Shown piece by piece: positions 36,967 to 45,051 of a stretch of DNA of 64,000 nucleotides. Made by a program: the position numbers and the translations under genes. The notes under the pieces were generated by a model. The model was given only the letters and a program-made list of their open reading frames with translations, was not told where the DNA came from and ran no database searches. Each line of letters opens with the position of its first letter. Within the stretch, counting starts at the first letter, position 1. Source of the DNA: Komarekiella atlantica HA4396-MV6 (GTDB taxonomy: Bacteria > Cyanobacteriota > Cyanobacteriia > Cyanobacteriales > Nostocaceae); the NCBI GenBank assembly GCA_019359395.1, contig JAHHHK010000021.1, forward strand, positions 62,001 through 126,000, written 5' to 3'.

Positions 36967-37455
36967 TTATATGCAAAACTCTGGCTCAAACCTCAAGTAG
37001 TCGCCCACCAATGTATACTCCCTACTTTTTAACAGTTTTGCTACTTCTAGGATTAACTCTGTAGCGCTTGAAGGCTTTTGAATATAGGCTTGAAATCCAG
37101 ACGCAAGAGCTTTTTTATCTGCCTTCTCTTCAGTATTTCCAGTAAAAGCAATTGCAGGAATTTTTCTAGTTTGTGGATGCTGAAGTGAACGAATATTTTG
37201 TATTAACCAATACCCATCTTTAAAGGGCATAGTAATGTCTGAAATTAAAAGATCCACACTAAATTGTTTAATTATTTCTAATCCTGTCAAAGCACTGGAT
37301 GAGGTGAATACTTGAATTCCATAGCTTTCAAGAAGCCAGGTTATTACCAGAAGCATGTCCTGGTGATCATCTACAACAAGAATTGTTACTCCTTGGAAAA
37401 TATCTATGTTTATTTTATCATCCGAAGAATATACAGATACTAAATCTAGCGTCAC
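36967..37455 (-). CDS. Single-domain response regulator
   Basis: A 162-residue CheY-like receiver. The acidic pair is in LVVDDHQDM, the phospho-Asp in LLISDITMPFKDG, the Thr switch in AIAFTGN and the Lys in YIQKPSS. There is a 22-residue N-terminal and a 20-residue C-terminal extension without a known output domain. It probably works with a hybrid histidine kinase encoded elsewhere. Confidence 0.9.
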   Translation of the reverse strand: MTLDLVSVYSSDDKINIDIFQGVTILVVDDHQDMLLVITWLLESYGIQVFTSSSALTGLEIIKQFSVDLLISDITMPFKDGYWLIQNIRSLQHPQTRKIPAIAFTGNTEEKADKKALASGFQAYIQKPSSATELILEVAKLLKSREYTLVGDYLRFEPEFCI

Positions 37456-37879
37456 AGTGTTTTTGCCCCGTTATTTGCTTGATGGATAACTGAGGAAGTT
37501 CTACTAGCGGCTAGCCTTTACCTAACCGCCTAGTATGTTATCAACTTGATTAAAACAGATTAGAGAATCAGGTTTTTCTAACCTGAGTCTTATTTCCTAA
37601 ATTGCATTTTAGTAGTATGTACTGAGAGTCTGCATCAACCGACGTGATTAGAGAGTTGGTGCGTTCTCTTCCAGTAAACGAGAAGGAAGCAGATGACATT
37701 ACCGAAGCCTCTCAGCTTGCGGGATTAAGTAGTAGTTGAAAATCGGTAACTTGACTTCAATTTAGCCATTAATAGCATTACATCTCGAAATTGTTTTAAT
37801 AGAATTAAGCAAGGTCAGATGCATTTTGGTAAAACTTATTGCCAAAATGCGCTATCAATATGCTTGAACAGTGAAATCA
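37456..37879. other. Intergenic stretch with a possible coding remnant
   Basis: A + strand frame at about 37630-37730 reads VIRELVRSLPVNEKEAD and ends in a stop, with no start or ribosome site. It may be the tail of a gene broken by the neighbouring IS insertions. Nothing else was recognised. Confidence 0.3.
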
Positions 37880-37902
37880 GAGACCATTTATAAAGTAAAT
37901 CT

Positions 37903-38349
37903 TTAGACAACAAGACGACGTAACATGATACGAGTCATGACAGCATATATAGCTGCTTCACTCATTTCTGGGAGACGCTCATAATCCTTACTGAGACGAC
38001 GGTACTGATTAAACCACCCAAATGTTCTTTCTACTAGCCAACGTTTGGGCAAAATCTGAAATTCTTGCTCAGTACGTCGCATTACCTGAACATGAGCTTG
38101 AATCATCAACCAAACACAAAGCGCAAATTTATCCCCGTCATAACCGGAATCAACCCAGATGACTTCAACTTTTTCCAGCAATTCTGGACGTTCTTCTAGG
38201 AGTTCCATCAAAGCGTAGGCAGCAAGTAATCTTTCTGGGGCATTTGCTTCACTAACCACCACTTTCAACAATAGTCCCAGACTATCAACTAAAGTCTGGC
38301 GTTTTCGTCCTTTTACCTTTTTACCCCGATCAAAGCCGTACACATCCAT
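37903..38349 (-). CDS. IS5-family transposase, C-terminal frame (orfB)
   Basis: A 148-codon frame that overlaps orfA by 37 bases. It starts in the conserved FDRGKKVKGRKRQ, has the second catalytic Asp in WVDSGYDG and the Glu in WLVERTFGWFNQYRRLSKDYE. All three DDE residues are thus present over the two frames. Confidence 0.85.
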   Translation of the reverse strand: MDVYGFDRGKKVKGRKRQTLVDSLGLLLKVVVSEANAPERLLAAYALMELLEERPELLEKVEVIWVDSGYDGDKFALCVWLMIQAHVQVMRRTEQEFQILPKRWLVERTFGWFNQYRRLSKDYERLPEMSEAAIYAVMTRIMLRRLVV

Positions 38350-38747
38350 GCCAGTTGCTTCAAGTCGGCAAAGCCGCCCAACGCACTGGCTCCCCTTTTT
38401 TCAGCCGTCTTTACCGATTGGCTGTCTGCTGCGAGCGCAGTTGGTTGTATTGATTTACCTAATTTCGAGCGCACCTGACCACGTAGTGTATGATTTAATT
38501 TTTCCCAAACCCCCTTACGCTGCCATTTCCTGTAGTAGCTGTAAACTGTTGAACTGGGAGGAAAGTCTACTGGAAGCATATTCCATTGACATCCAGTTTT
38601 TAAGTGATAGTAGATTGCATTGCATACTGCTCGCATATCAGTTGTGCGGGGATGTCCTCCTTGTTTGGCTGGTGGAATTAAGGGGGCCAGGATTTCCCAC
38701 TCTATATCATTTAAGTCTGTGGGATAAGACTTTCGTGCCATGACCAA
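38313..38747 (-). CDS. IS5-family transposase, N-terminal frame (orfA)
   Basis: A 144-codon frame: DUF4096-type head (YPTDLNDIEWEILAPLIPP) and the first catalytic Asp in ALAADSQSVKTAEKRG. It leaves homology near its end (KQLAWMC) where the second frame takes over, so a programmed frameshift, as in related IS5 members, or a mutation is needed to make full transposase. Confidence 0.85.
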   Translation of the reverse strand: MVMARKSYPTDLNDIEWEILAPLIPPAKQGGHPRTTDMRAVCNAIYYHLKTGCQWNMLPVDFPPSSTVYSYYRKWQRKGVWEKLNHTLRGQVRSKLGKSIQPTALAADSQSVKTAEKRGASALGGFADLKQLAWMCTALIGVKR

Positions 38748-38820
38748 CTATGTAAATATGCTGTACATGAGGTATCTTAATCCTTGTGGTAATCCCCTCA
38801 TAGTCGTCTTGAGATTTACT

Positions 38821-39903
38821 TTATAAATAGCCTCTAAGTAAATAAACATGAATTTCTTTGCGTACCATTGAGGGGGTTTTACATCGTAAAATATCCATAC
38901 CCAGAGTAGTTTTCAAATGTCTTAAATCGAGTTCAACTTGCCAACGTTGATAGTAGAGTTGAACTATTTTTAATGTCGGATAAATTGCTTGCTTTAATAA
39001 AGTAGTGATTAAACTGACTCTTGCAGTACGAAAACCAGGAATAACAATGTAGTAGTAAATTTCGCGTACAGTTATAGAAGGAGGTAGAGCATTAAATTCC
39101 TCCTTATTTAAACCTTTTGGGCATTTTTTAGGCTTATACCAAGTAACAAGTTTGTCACAAGCCCCAATAATTTTACCTTTTTGGGTCGATGTTTTTCGGG
39201 TTTGGTTCTTGCGAAATACAACATCACAATCAAGTTTTTTAATAGCAACTATATCAGAATAAGCACAAAAGGCTCTGTCCCCTAAAAGAATATCTAAAGG
39301 CTTAAGAAACTGATACAACTTTCTTGCTAATTTAATATCATGAGTGTTTAAAACATCTATGCACAATGCCACAGCGGCTCCTGTCGCTAGACTAAATATC
39401 ACACCAATTTTGGCAGTTGGGAATCCACATCCAGGCTTTTGAGTACTTGACTGAGGATAAGATTTCTGATTCTCCACAGTGTCAGGCATGGAGACAGTTG
39501 AACCATCTATTACTTTCACTTTCCGACCACACCATAAATGTTCTTCTTCCACTTTCTTTTCTAAGCTTTGTGTCGAGTAATGAAAAAGCTTTTCTAATAA
39601 TTCCTCCGGTAATCTTGACCGTGCTTGGCAGTAAGCACTTGTATCAGTAGAAGGAATTTCTACTTCTTCTCCTGCCAAATGTGCAATTATTTTATTCACG
39701 GCATTATGACAAGTTTTATTAGTATCCAATACTTGCGATAAAAATGCCCACAATCTTATCACTGGGTCAAATAACCGCTTTTTATATTTAATTTTTAGCT
39801 CAGAGATTGCTTGTCGAATTACAGACTCTGGCAGCAGTTCTTTAAAGGGTAGCCCCAAACTCTGACTAAACTTATCCTTGAGAATTTGTACTCGCAGTGT
39901 CAC
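38821..39903 (-). pseudogene. IS4-family transposase truncated by the IS5 element
   Basis: A 360-codon frame. DDE residues are visible: KVIDGSTVSMPDT, DILLGDRAFCAY and the Y(2)R(3)E(6)K signature YYQRWQVELDLRHLK. The protein ends EIHVYLL and then four codons supplied by the IS5 end, whereas relatives continue with AYNL and a C-terminal domain of roughly 60-80 residues. I could not find the missing 3' part on the far side of the IS5 element, so a deletion accompanied the insertion. Not functional. Confidence 0.85.
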
Positions 39904-39984
39904 AGTAGTAATTATGGTATGGGCTTGCTCGTCTCAAAGTAAGTATTTCATGGACGAGTAAGCTTTTTCTACGTACAAAAACTT

Positions 39985-40432
39985 TTTGGACAACCGTACA
40001 TCATCCCGACCTAGGCGATCGCCTGACTCATGCCATTACTGCTCAATGCCATTAAAAGCTGTAGTCCTTATTCCACACACTTTGGAGCTTTTCTTAGTAC
40101 CATTCGGGTTGGTATCTTCTAAAACACTATTTGTGGAGTGTCTTACTGATAACGAAGGTTTCCCTGGTCGTTAATTCCCCAATCTATCGTCACAACCACT
40201 TTCAATAGTTAGTAATTACGGAGCCTCATCACAGATTCACTTAGGTTATCCATTTCGGTCTTACCCTAGCCCCCTTTTCATTTATGGCTTTACTAATCAG
40301 GTTAGGGATTTGACCTTCTAGCTATGAGACTAAGTGATTACTCACTAAGCCCCTTCGGGTGGGTACAGGCTTTGGATACTAGCCTGGGAACTTTCTAAGG
40401 GTTCCACTCTCCCGTGCGACTTCGGGTCGCAC
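39985..40432 (-). mobile_element. 5' part of a group II intron (no ORF left)
   Basis: Read on the - strand, the stretch starts GTGCGACCCGAAGTCGCACG, which fits the group II 5' consensus GUGYG, and continues with domain I-like segments (CACGGGAGAGTGGAACC, CTAAGTGAATCTGTGATGAG, CAACCCGAATGGTAC). It ends where IS4-type sequence begins near 39985. No maturase frame or domain V follows, so it is a dead 5' fragment. Confidence 0.55.
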
Positions 40433-40516
40433 ACAAAACTTTACAATGTGTCCCAATTTGCAGGTATCCCGGCTGAACCCCCAAAAGGCGGTGGTAAGTA
40501 CGAATTTTATGAGTAA
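40433..40516 (+). pseudogene. Orphan 3' end of an interrupted gene
   Basis: Directly beyond the intron 5' end, a + strand frame reads LYNVSQFAGIPAEPPKGGG and ends with a stop after KYEFYE. The proline/glycine tail looks like the C-terminus of a real protein that the antisense intron split. The N-terminal part is not in the window. I do not recognise the protein. Confidence 0.35.
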
Positions 40517-40637
40517 TTGACTCGACTAAAAAAAATGCCTTTCTTTCACTTTGTGGAATATTCTGCAAGTCTGATTTGTTCTAATAATTAGACGTAAGCA
40601 CAATGAACTGTATTTCATTTTGATCAAGGAGAAAACT

Positions 40638-40916
40638 ATGTTAAGCATGAAGCACAAAACTCATAACTATGATTTGTACACGGCTAACAATAAAGAACTA
40701 TTTATTGAATTAACTCTCAAAGAACAGTCCCTTCTTAGTGGAGGTGCTCCTGGATGGTTTAAAGTACATCGGCGATGGCATTGTGAAAAATGTAAAGGAT
40801 TATTTGGATTGACTCGTACATGCAGATGCCGATGCCAAAATAAAGTATGTGACAGATCTTCTTGCGGAGATTGGTTTGATAGTGGAGAGGGTTGGGGCTG
40901 GTGTGTAACGTCGTAG
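40638..40916 (+). CDS. Cysteine-rich peptide precursor with double-glycine leader (putative bacteriocin)
   Basis: A 92-codon gene with AAGGAG six bases before the ATG at 40638. Residues 1-36 are a leader ending FIELTLKEQSLLSGG, the pattern (ELTxxEQxxLSGG) cut by peptidase-C39 ABC exporters of bacteriocins. The predicted mature part is 56 residues (37-92), with eight Cys at core positions 13, 16, 26, 28, 30, 35, 40 and 53, six Trp and many Arg/Lys; the central TCRCRC is striking. It could form up to four disulfides or bind metal. No C39 transporter or modification enzyme is adjacent. I know no close family. Confidence 0.75.
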   Translation: MLSMKHKTHNYDLYTANNKELFIELTLKEQSLLSGGAPGWFKVHRRWHCEKCKGLFGLTRTCRCRCQNKVCDRSSCGDWFDSGEGWGWCVTS

Positions 40917-41020
40917 TTTAAGAGGATGTTAAAAAAGTTTAGGATTAATTTAAAAACCTCTGACCTTGCAAGAAAGATTGGTATTGCTTTACGTCTTTCT
41001 GATAATATCTTTTCGATATC

Positions 41021-41209
41021 TTACTCGACTTTGAATTGATACAAACTGGCTGAAGCTATCCCTGTCCCTCCCAGAATCAAGCAGGAACCAGCCAAAAAAC
41101 TTTTGGCACTCGCCCCGCTAAGCCCTCTAAATAAAATTGTGCCTCCTATGAGTGCTGCTGTTACTCCCATTGCTCCAGCACAAATATTTAGGTATTTCAG
41201 CTTGGACAT
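41021..41209 (-). CDS. Small two-helix membrane protein
   Basis: A 62-residue protein with AGGAGA before the ATG. Two hydrophobic helices (about 9-30 and 37-57) with a short loop. It is the last of three closely spaced genes (41781 to 41021) that converge on the cysteine-rich peptide gene 104 bases away. Its size, topology and position would suit an immunity protein, but nothing in the sequence proves it. Confidence 0.6.
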   Translation of the reverse strand: MSKLKYLNICAGAMGVTAALIGGTILFRGLSGASAKSFLAGSCLILGGTGIASASLYQFKVE

Positions 41210-41221
41210 TATTTCTCCTAA

Positions 41222-41572
41222 TTATTTATGAAAATCGTCTCTGATAATACTAAAACTTGCACCAAGCAAAGAACTGCCTAGAAAGGTTGAAAAACTTACT
41301 AACATACCTCCCAGACAAGCGTTTTTCTGATAGTACCAGCTAGAAATGATTATTTTGGCATTAGTGTTTAACTCGATTATTTCCATTCCCCAGCATCCTA
41401 TCGCCCCTACTCCCGCAAATCCTGTGAACAGTAAAGAGGCAATTGCTGCCGTTTCTAGAGTGCGGTCAATGAACTTTTTCATCTTGAAAACTTTTCTGCT
41501 CCGACGAATAAACAATTTATTGTTTTGGTCTAATTGAGCTTGGTGGTAAAAAATTTGTTTGCGGTTGGTCAT
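41222..41572 (-). CDS. Small membrane protein
   Basis: A 116-residue protein; its ATG overlaps the stop of the upstream gene (ATGA), which indicates coupled translation. The N-terminal 30 residues are basic and polar; hydrophobic segments lie at about 40-62 and 84-108. No family recognised. An internal ATG (MKKFIDRTLE) about 30 codons in is an alternative start. Confidence 0.6.
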   Translation of the reverse strand: MTNRKQIFYHQAQLDQNNKLFIRRSRKVFKMKKFIDRTLETAAIASLLFTGFAGVGAIGCWGMEIIELNTNAKIIISSWYYQKNACLGGMLVSFSTFLGSSLLGASFSIIRDDFHK

Positions 41573-41781
41573 CGTGTTTCGTTCAACTCCACATAAAACC
41601 CTGCACCATTATTGCTAACCTTCACCAGCTTGCGATTAACCAACGTTTGAATCACTCCCAGGCTAAAGCTGATGTTGCACAGTCGAGTGCTGCCTCCACA
41701 ACGTCGGAGATATTGTAGGCATTGGTAGGAATGGTCTTGTGGAACTGGGTGAGCAAGTTTATTTGTAGTTTTTCTGACCAT
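41569..41781 (-). CDS. Small winged-helix-like protein
   Basis: A 70-residue protein with GGGAGA before its ATG. The middle (STRLCNISFSLGVIQTLVNR, LVKVSNNGAGFYVEL) has the helix-turn-helix plus beta-wing spacing of small transcription factors, with a Cys pair. It heads the three-gene unit and may regulate it. Assignment by pattern only. Confidence 0.55.
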   Translation of the reverse strand: MVRKTTNKLAHPVPQDHSYQCLQYLRRCGGSTRLCNISFSLGVIQTLVNRKLVKVSNNGAGFYVELNETR

Positions 41782-41959
41782 TAAAAATTCTCCCGTATTT
41801 TCAGTTTGATTGTGAGTAAATTACTTTTTTATTCTGACTTTCGTAAGAATTAAGAACCTAACTACAGATAGTCAGTTACTTTGAGGATATCCAAGTAGGA
41901 TGAGCATGTTTAAATTGCCTGATAGATATATGCATTGTGGATATATTCCTCAAAAGTTA

Positions 41960-42178
41960 GATGTTGAATTCAGATTGGTCAGTTCCACTACCTTTAGAAG
42001 AATACCTAAATTATCGAGTTGTAGTATACTCTTTCTTGGATGGGTGGTAGATACCAATTAAGTACTGCCGTTTATCAAGAGCAATTGAGCTTTATCACAA
42101 GATAATACTTGAAACAAATCAAGAAGTTTTTGTTTTTGTATTTCCTGCTAACTTAGATCCCAATTTGTTTAATATGTA
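41960..42178 (+). pseudogene. Decayed coding remnant
   Basis: Within the 41782-42328 gap a + strand frame reads LNSDWSVPLPLEEYLNYR, then after an in-frame TAG continues with RAIELYHKIILETNQ and FVFVFPANLDPNLF before a second stop. The protein-like run across a stop suggests a dead gene. I do not recognise the family. The remainder of the gap shows nothing. Confidence 0.35.
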
Positions 42179-42328
42179 GCTAATGCAATGGGGTTGAACT
42201 CTATTGCTTATTTCCATAATTATCTCTCAACTTCAACTAAATTTTGTTGCTGTACTTGCAAAACCCAATCTGTGATTGCTACTATCTCTCAAACACCTCG
42301 CACTATTACATGATGATAAAATCTCTCC

Positions 42329-43108
42329 ATGTTTGATAACACCTGCAAATTTATTGCTGAAATATATTCTCCTGATTTCGCTACTTGGTTGTTAGGAGAA
42401 CCCATTACTTTAACCAAGTTAAGTCCTACAGAGTTATCCTTAGAACCTATTCGTGCCGATGCATTAATACTGCTGCAATCTGATGAAGTTGTTCTGCACA
42501 TTGAATTTCAGACCCAGCCAGATGAAAATATGCCTTTTAGGATGGCAGATTATCGCTTGCGAGTGTATCGCCGTTTTCCTCATAAACGAATGCACCAAGT
42601 CGTAATCTACTTAGATAAAACTACATCTGAAGAAGTGTATAAAACCACCTTTACTATTGAAAATCTTCGACATGAGTTTTCTGTGATTCGTCTTTGGGAA
42701 CAACCACCAGAAATATTTTTAAGAACCACAGGATTGCTGCCATTTGCTGTATTAGCTGATACTAGTAACCAGGTTGGTACACTACAACAAGCGGCGGCAG
42801 CTGTTGATAAAATTAGTGAACGCCGGACACAAAGTAATATTGCTGCCGCCACCGCAATCTTGGCTGGGTTAGTATTAGAACAAGAAGTAATTGGGCGTTT
42901 ATTCAGGAAAGACATTATGCGCGAGTCGGTCATTTATCAATCAATTAAGACTGAAGGACGGGAAGAAGGGATTGAAGTAGGTGTTCGCCGTGTTGCTGTT
43001 AATCTTCTAAAAGAGAAGACGCCTATCGAAATGGTGGCAAAAGTTACTGGCTTAACAATCGAACAGGTACAAAGCTTACTCATGACAGACGTTGAACAGT
43101 CAGAATAA
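42329..43108 (+). CDS. Rpn/YhgA-like PD-(D/E)XK nuclease (putative transposase)
   Basis: A 259-residue protein of the recombination-promoting nuclease family common in cyanobacteria. The nuclease core is RADALILLQ with the Asp, then VVLHIEFQTQ with the Glu and Gln, and FRMADYRLRVYRR. The C-terminal part (about 200-259) is a charged helix plus a small domain (EEGIEVGVRRVAVNLL, MVAKVTGLTIEQVQSL). Such proteins cut DNA and raise recombination in E. coli. A copy of the tail follows at 43142. Confidence 0.85.
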   Translation: MFDNTCKFIAEIYSPDFATWLLGEPITLTKLSPTELSLEPIRADALILLQSDEVVLHIEFQTQPDENMPFRMADYRLRVYRRFPHKRMHQVVIYLDKTTSEEVYKTTFTIENLRHEFSVIRLWEQPPEIFLRTTGLLPFAVLADTSNQVGTLQQAAAAVDKISERRTQSNIAAATAILAGLVLEQEVIGRLFRKDIMRESVIYQSIKTEGREEGIEVGVRRVAVNLLKEKTPIEMVAKVTGLTIEQVQSLLMTDVEQSE

Positions 43109-43141
43109 GCAATACACGTGTTGTCCAATCAAAGATATACT

Positions 43142-43333
43142 ATGCGTGAGTCTGTGATTTACCAACAAATTAAAACCGAAGGCAAGGAAGAAGGAAGCCA
43201 AGAAAAAGCTCATGAAATTGCCCGAAATTTACTAGCAGAAGGGATGACAGTAGAAGCAGTTGCTCGGATTACTGGTTTATCAGTAGAAGTAGTGCAACAA
43301 CTACAGCAGGAAGAATCTAACAATCAAAAGTAA
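43142..43333 (+). pseudogene. Duplicated tail of the Rpn-like nuclease
   Basis: From the ATG at 43142 the peptide MRESVIYQQIKTEGKEEG repeats the segment MRESVIYQSIKTEGREEG of the preceding protein and continues with the same ARxLL/VARITGLSVEVVQQL domain. It lacks the nuclease core. It could be a remnant of a tandem paralogue or a small regulator protein with the tail domain alone. Confidence 0.65.
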
Positions 43334-43362
43334 TTTTGCTACTATCTCTGTACTGAATCGGC

Positions 43363-43758
43363 TCAACGAGGGCTGTATTTTAAGTCCTCATTTTCTCCGA
43401 TACTCCGTGATACTGGTGGATTGTTGATAACAATGTTCGTGCAAGCCGCAAGCCGTTTGTACTCATCCCAATTTCGGGGATTATGAGGTGATGACATTGA
43501 TTCTTCAAACTCCCAATTTTGAGAACTGATATCGAATAACTCAATAGCTGCATCAAAACCACACTGCAAAAATCTGGTGTATGATTCTTCAGACCAGAGA
43601 ATTGATTCCACGATTGCAGTTAAAAGCTTGAGATTAGTTTCACTTGCTGCACCCTCTTTTTGGAGCCATTCAATTGTTGCTATTAGCTGTTCTTTAGCAG
43701 AAACATCAGTAGATTCTGGTAATGCTGCGATGGGTATAGAACCTGTGAGTTGTTTCAT
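43363..43758 (-). CDS. Hypothetical protein, 131 aa
   Basis: An acidic, helix-rich soluble protein (KEQLIATIEWLQKEGAASE, KLLTAIVESILWSEESYTRF) with a Pro/Asn-rich tail. No family recognised. It is the first gene past the 3' end of the outer group II intron, and the outer intron separates it from the 48474-49965 genes on the same strand, with which it may once have formed one unit. Confidence 0.55.
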   Translation of the reverse strand: MKQLTGSIPIAALPESTDVSAKEQLIATIEWLQKEGAASETNLKLLTAIVESILWSEESYTRFLQCGFDAAIELFDISSQNWEFEESMSSPHNPRNWDEYKRLAACTNIVINNPPVSRSIGENEDLKYSPR

Positions 43759-43897
43759 GCGTCTTTGCCTTAAAGTTATTTAGTTTTGCAGGAAAGCTGC
43801 GAGGACAAGCATAGGGTATTCTGTATTCTGTCTTCAGTAGGACTTCTTATCTGTGTTAGAGTCGATGGGCGGTATTACCCGCTGCACCTCTCTGTTC

Positions 43898-43931
43898 AAT
43901 CTGGGCGTGCCACTTTCGCTGCACCCAGCTT
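43898..43931 (-). ncRNA. Group II intron domain V (outer intron)
   Basis: Thirty-four bases, with arms CTGGGTGC and GCACGCCCAG around a GCGAAAGT loop and an AGC triad, the form of a domain V hairpin. Confidence 0.65.
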
Positions 43932-43940
43932 TCGATATTC

Positions 43941-44945
43941 TTAGCTTGCACTTTTGCTCGTGTGGATATAGTCGTGACAGCTTTCATGTACCACCATTAG
44001 ATTAGGTGTCTTCTGGTTTACATGATTGCCATCTATATGGTGTAGATGTACCCTTTCTTCTGTGGTTAATTTATGTCCACAGTATCCACACGTATGGTTT
44101 TGTCGCTTTAATTGCTTTGAGGTTATGCCGTCGTATAACTTACTATTCCTTTCAGTCCAGTAGGTTACATCTCTATCAAAGGGTGATTTGTTTCCTTTTA
44201 CTTTGATGTGGTTGTTTTCGGAGTAGGGAACGCTTGGGAAAGCTTGTTTGACGTGCTTTTCGGCTGAGTACCTATCCTGTTTGGTTTCCTTATTAAATAC
44301 CTTGAATGCTCTGTGATTCATGTGCCACAGTGAGAACCGTGACCCGTCCATTTTACAGAACTTGTGGTAGTTTCTCCAACCTCTAACAATTGGTGCAAGC
44401 TTTTGGGCTTTCACTTTAGCGCCATAATTCGAGTGATTGACGATTTTCTTGACTTTCTTACGAAAAGCTTTGAAGTTTTCCTCTGAGGGAACGCATCTAA
44501 ATTTCCCGTTTTGTTGTACATAAAAATGCCAGCCTAAAAAGTCAAATCCATCTGTCGATGCGGTCAACTTTGTCTTCTTCTCACTAGTTCTTAATCCTCT
44601 TTCTGCTAGGAAACGGCTAATTTTGTCAAGTATTTCTTTCTCGTTGTCTTCTGGTCTTAGGAAAAACGCCATGTCGTCTGCGTATCTTATGCAGGCATTA
44701 ATTATTTCCTTTTCGGATGTATTTGGTGTTATCCTTTTTCTTTTGCTTCTATTGTATTGATGGATGTTTTCAATACCATTTAGGGCTATATTTGCCAGAA
44801 GTGGACTTACCACCCCACCTTGCGGTGTACCTTGTTCGGGGAATTCTGGATTTATTCCTGCTTTTAATGCTCGGAATATTCCAATTTTTAGCCTTTGAGG
44901 GGCAATAAGGTTATCCATTATGGTTGTGTGGTTTATCCTGTCAAA
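43941..44945 (-). pseudogene. Outer intron maturase, C-terminal part
   Basis: Starting FDRINH at the inner intron junction, the frame has RT motifs GTPQGGVVSPLLANIALNG and CIRYADDMAFFL, thumb/maturase X (GFDFLGWHF) and an HNH-type zinc region (CGYCGHKLTTEERVHLHHID) to the stop. The N-terminal half is 2.4 kb away at 47347-47966. Splicing out the inner intron would rejoin ...DIEKC to FDRINH. Confidence 0.8.
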
Positions 44946-45005
44946 AGTGGGTAGCTAGCTAGCGAGGTTTCCAAGCCTTGGCTCCTTTTCTAACTAGCCC
45001 CCTCC

Positions 45006-45039
45006 GAACCGTGCTTACGAGTTTCCAGGTACACGGCTC
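45006..45039 (-). ncRNA. Group II intron domain V (inner intron)
   Basis: Exactly 34 bases, GAGCCGTGTACCTGGAAACT followed by the complementary arm ending ACGGTTC. This is the canonical domain V with GGAAAC loop and AGC triad, 13 bases after the maturase stop. Confidence 0.85.
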
Positions 45040-45051
45040 TCCAGTACTCTG

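Larger units (their letters stand above)
37880..38834 (-). mobile_element. IS5-family insertion sequence
   Basis: Ends are imperfect inverted repeats of about 31 bases: 37880-37910 begins GAGACCATTTATAAAGTAAA and the reverse complement of 38804-38834 begins GAGGCTATTTATAAAGTAAA. Two overlapping frames inside encode the transposase. The element has cut the IS4 transposase gene on its right. Flanking bases are TCA and TAA, so an exact target duplication is not visible. Confidence 0.85.

Noticed and set aside
38348-38743. + strand frame opposite the IS5 transposase
   Set aside because: It is a shadow of the transposase frame, with no independent support.
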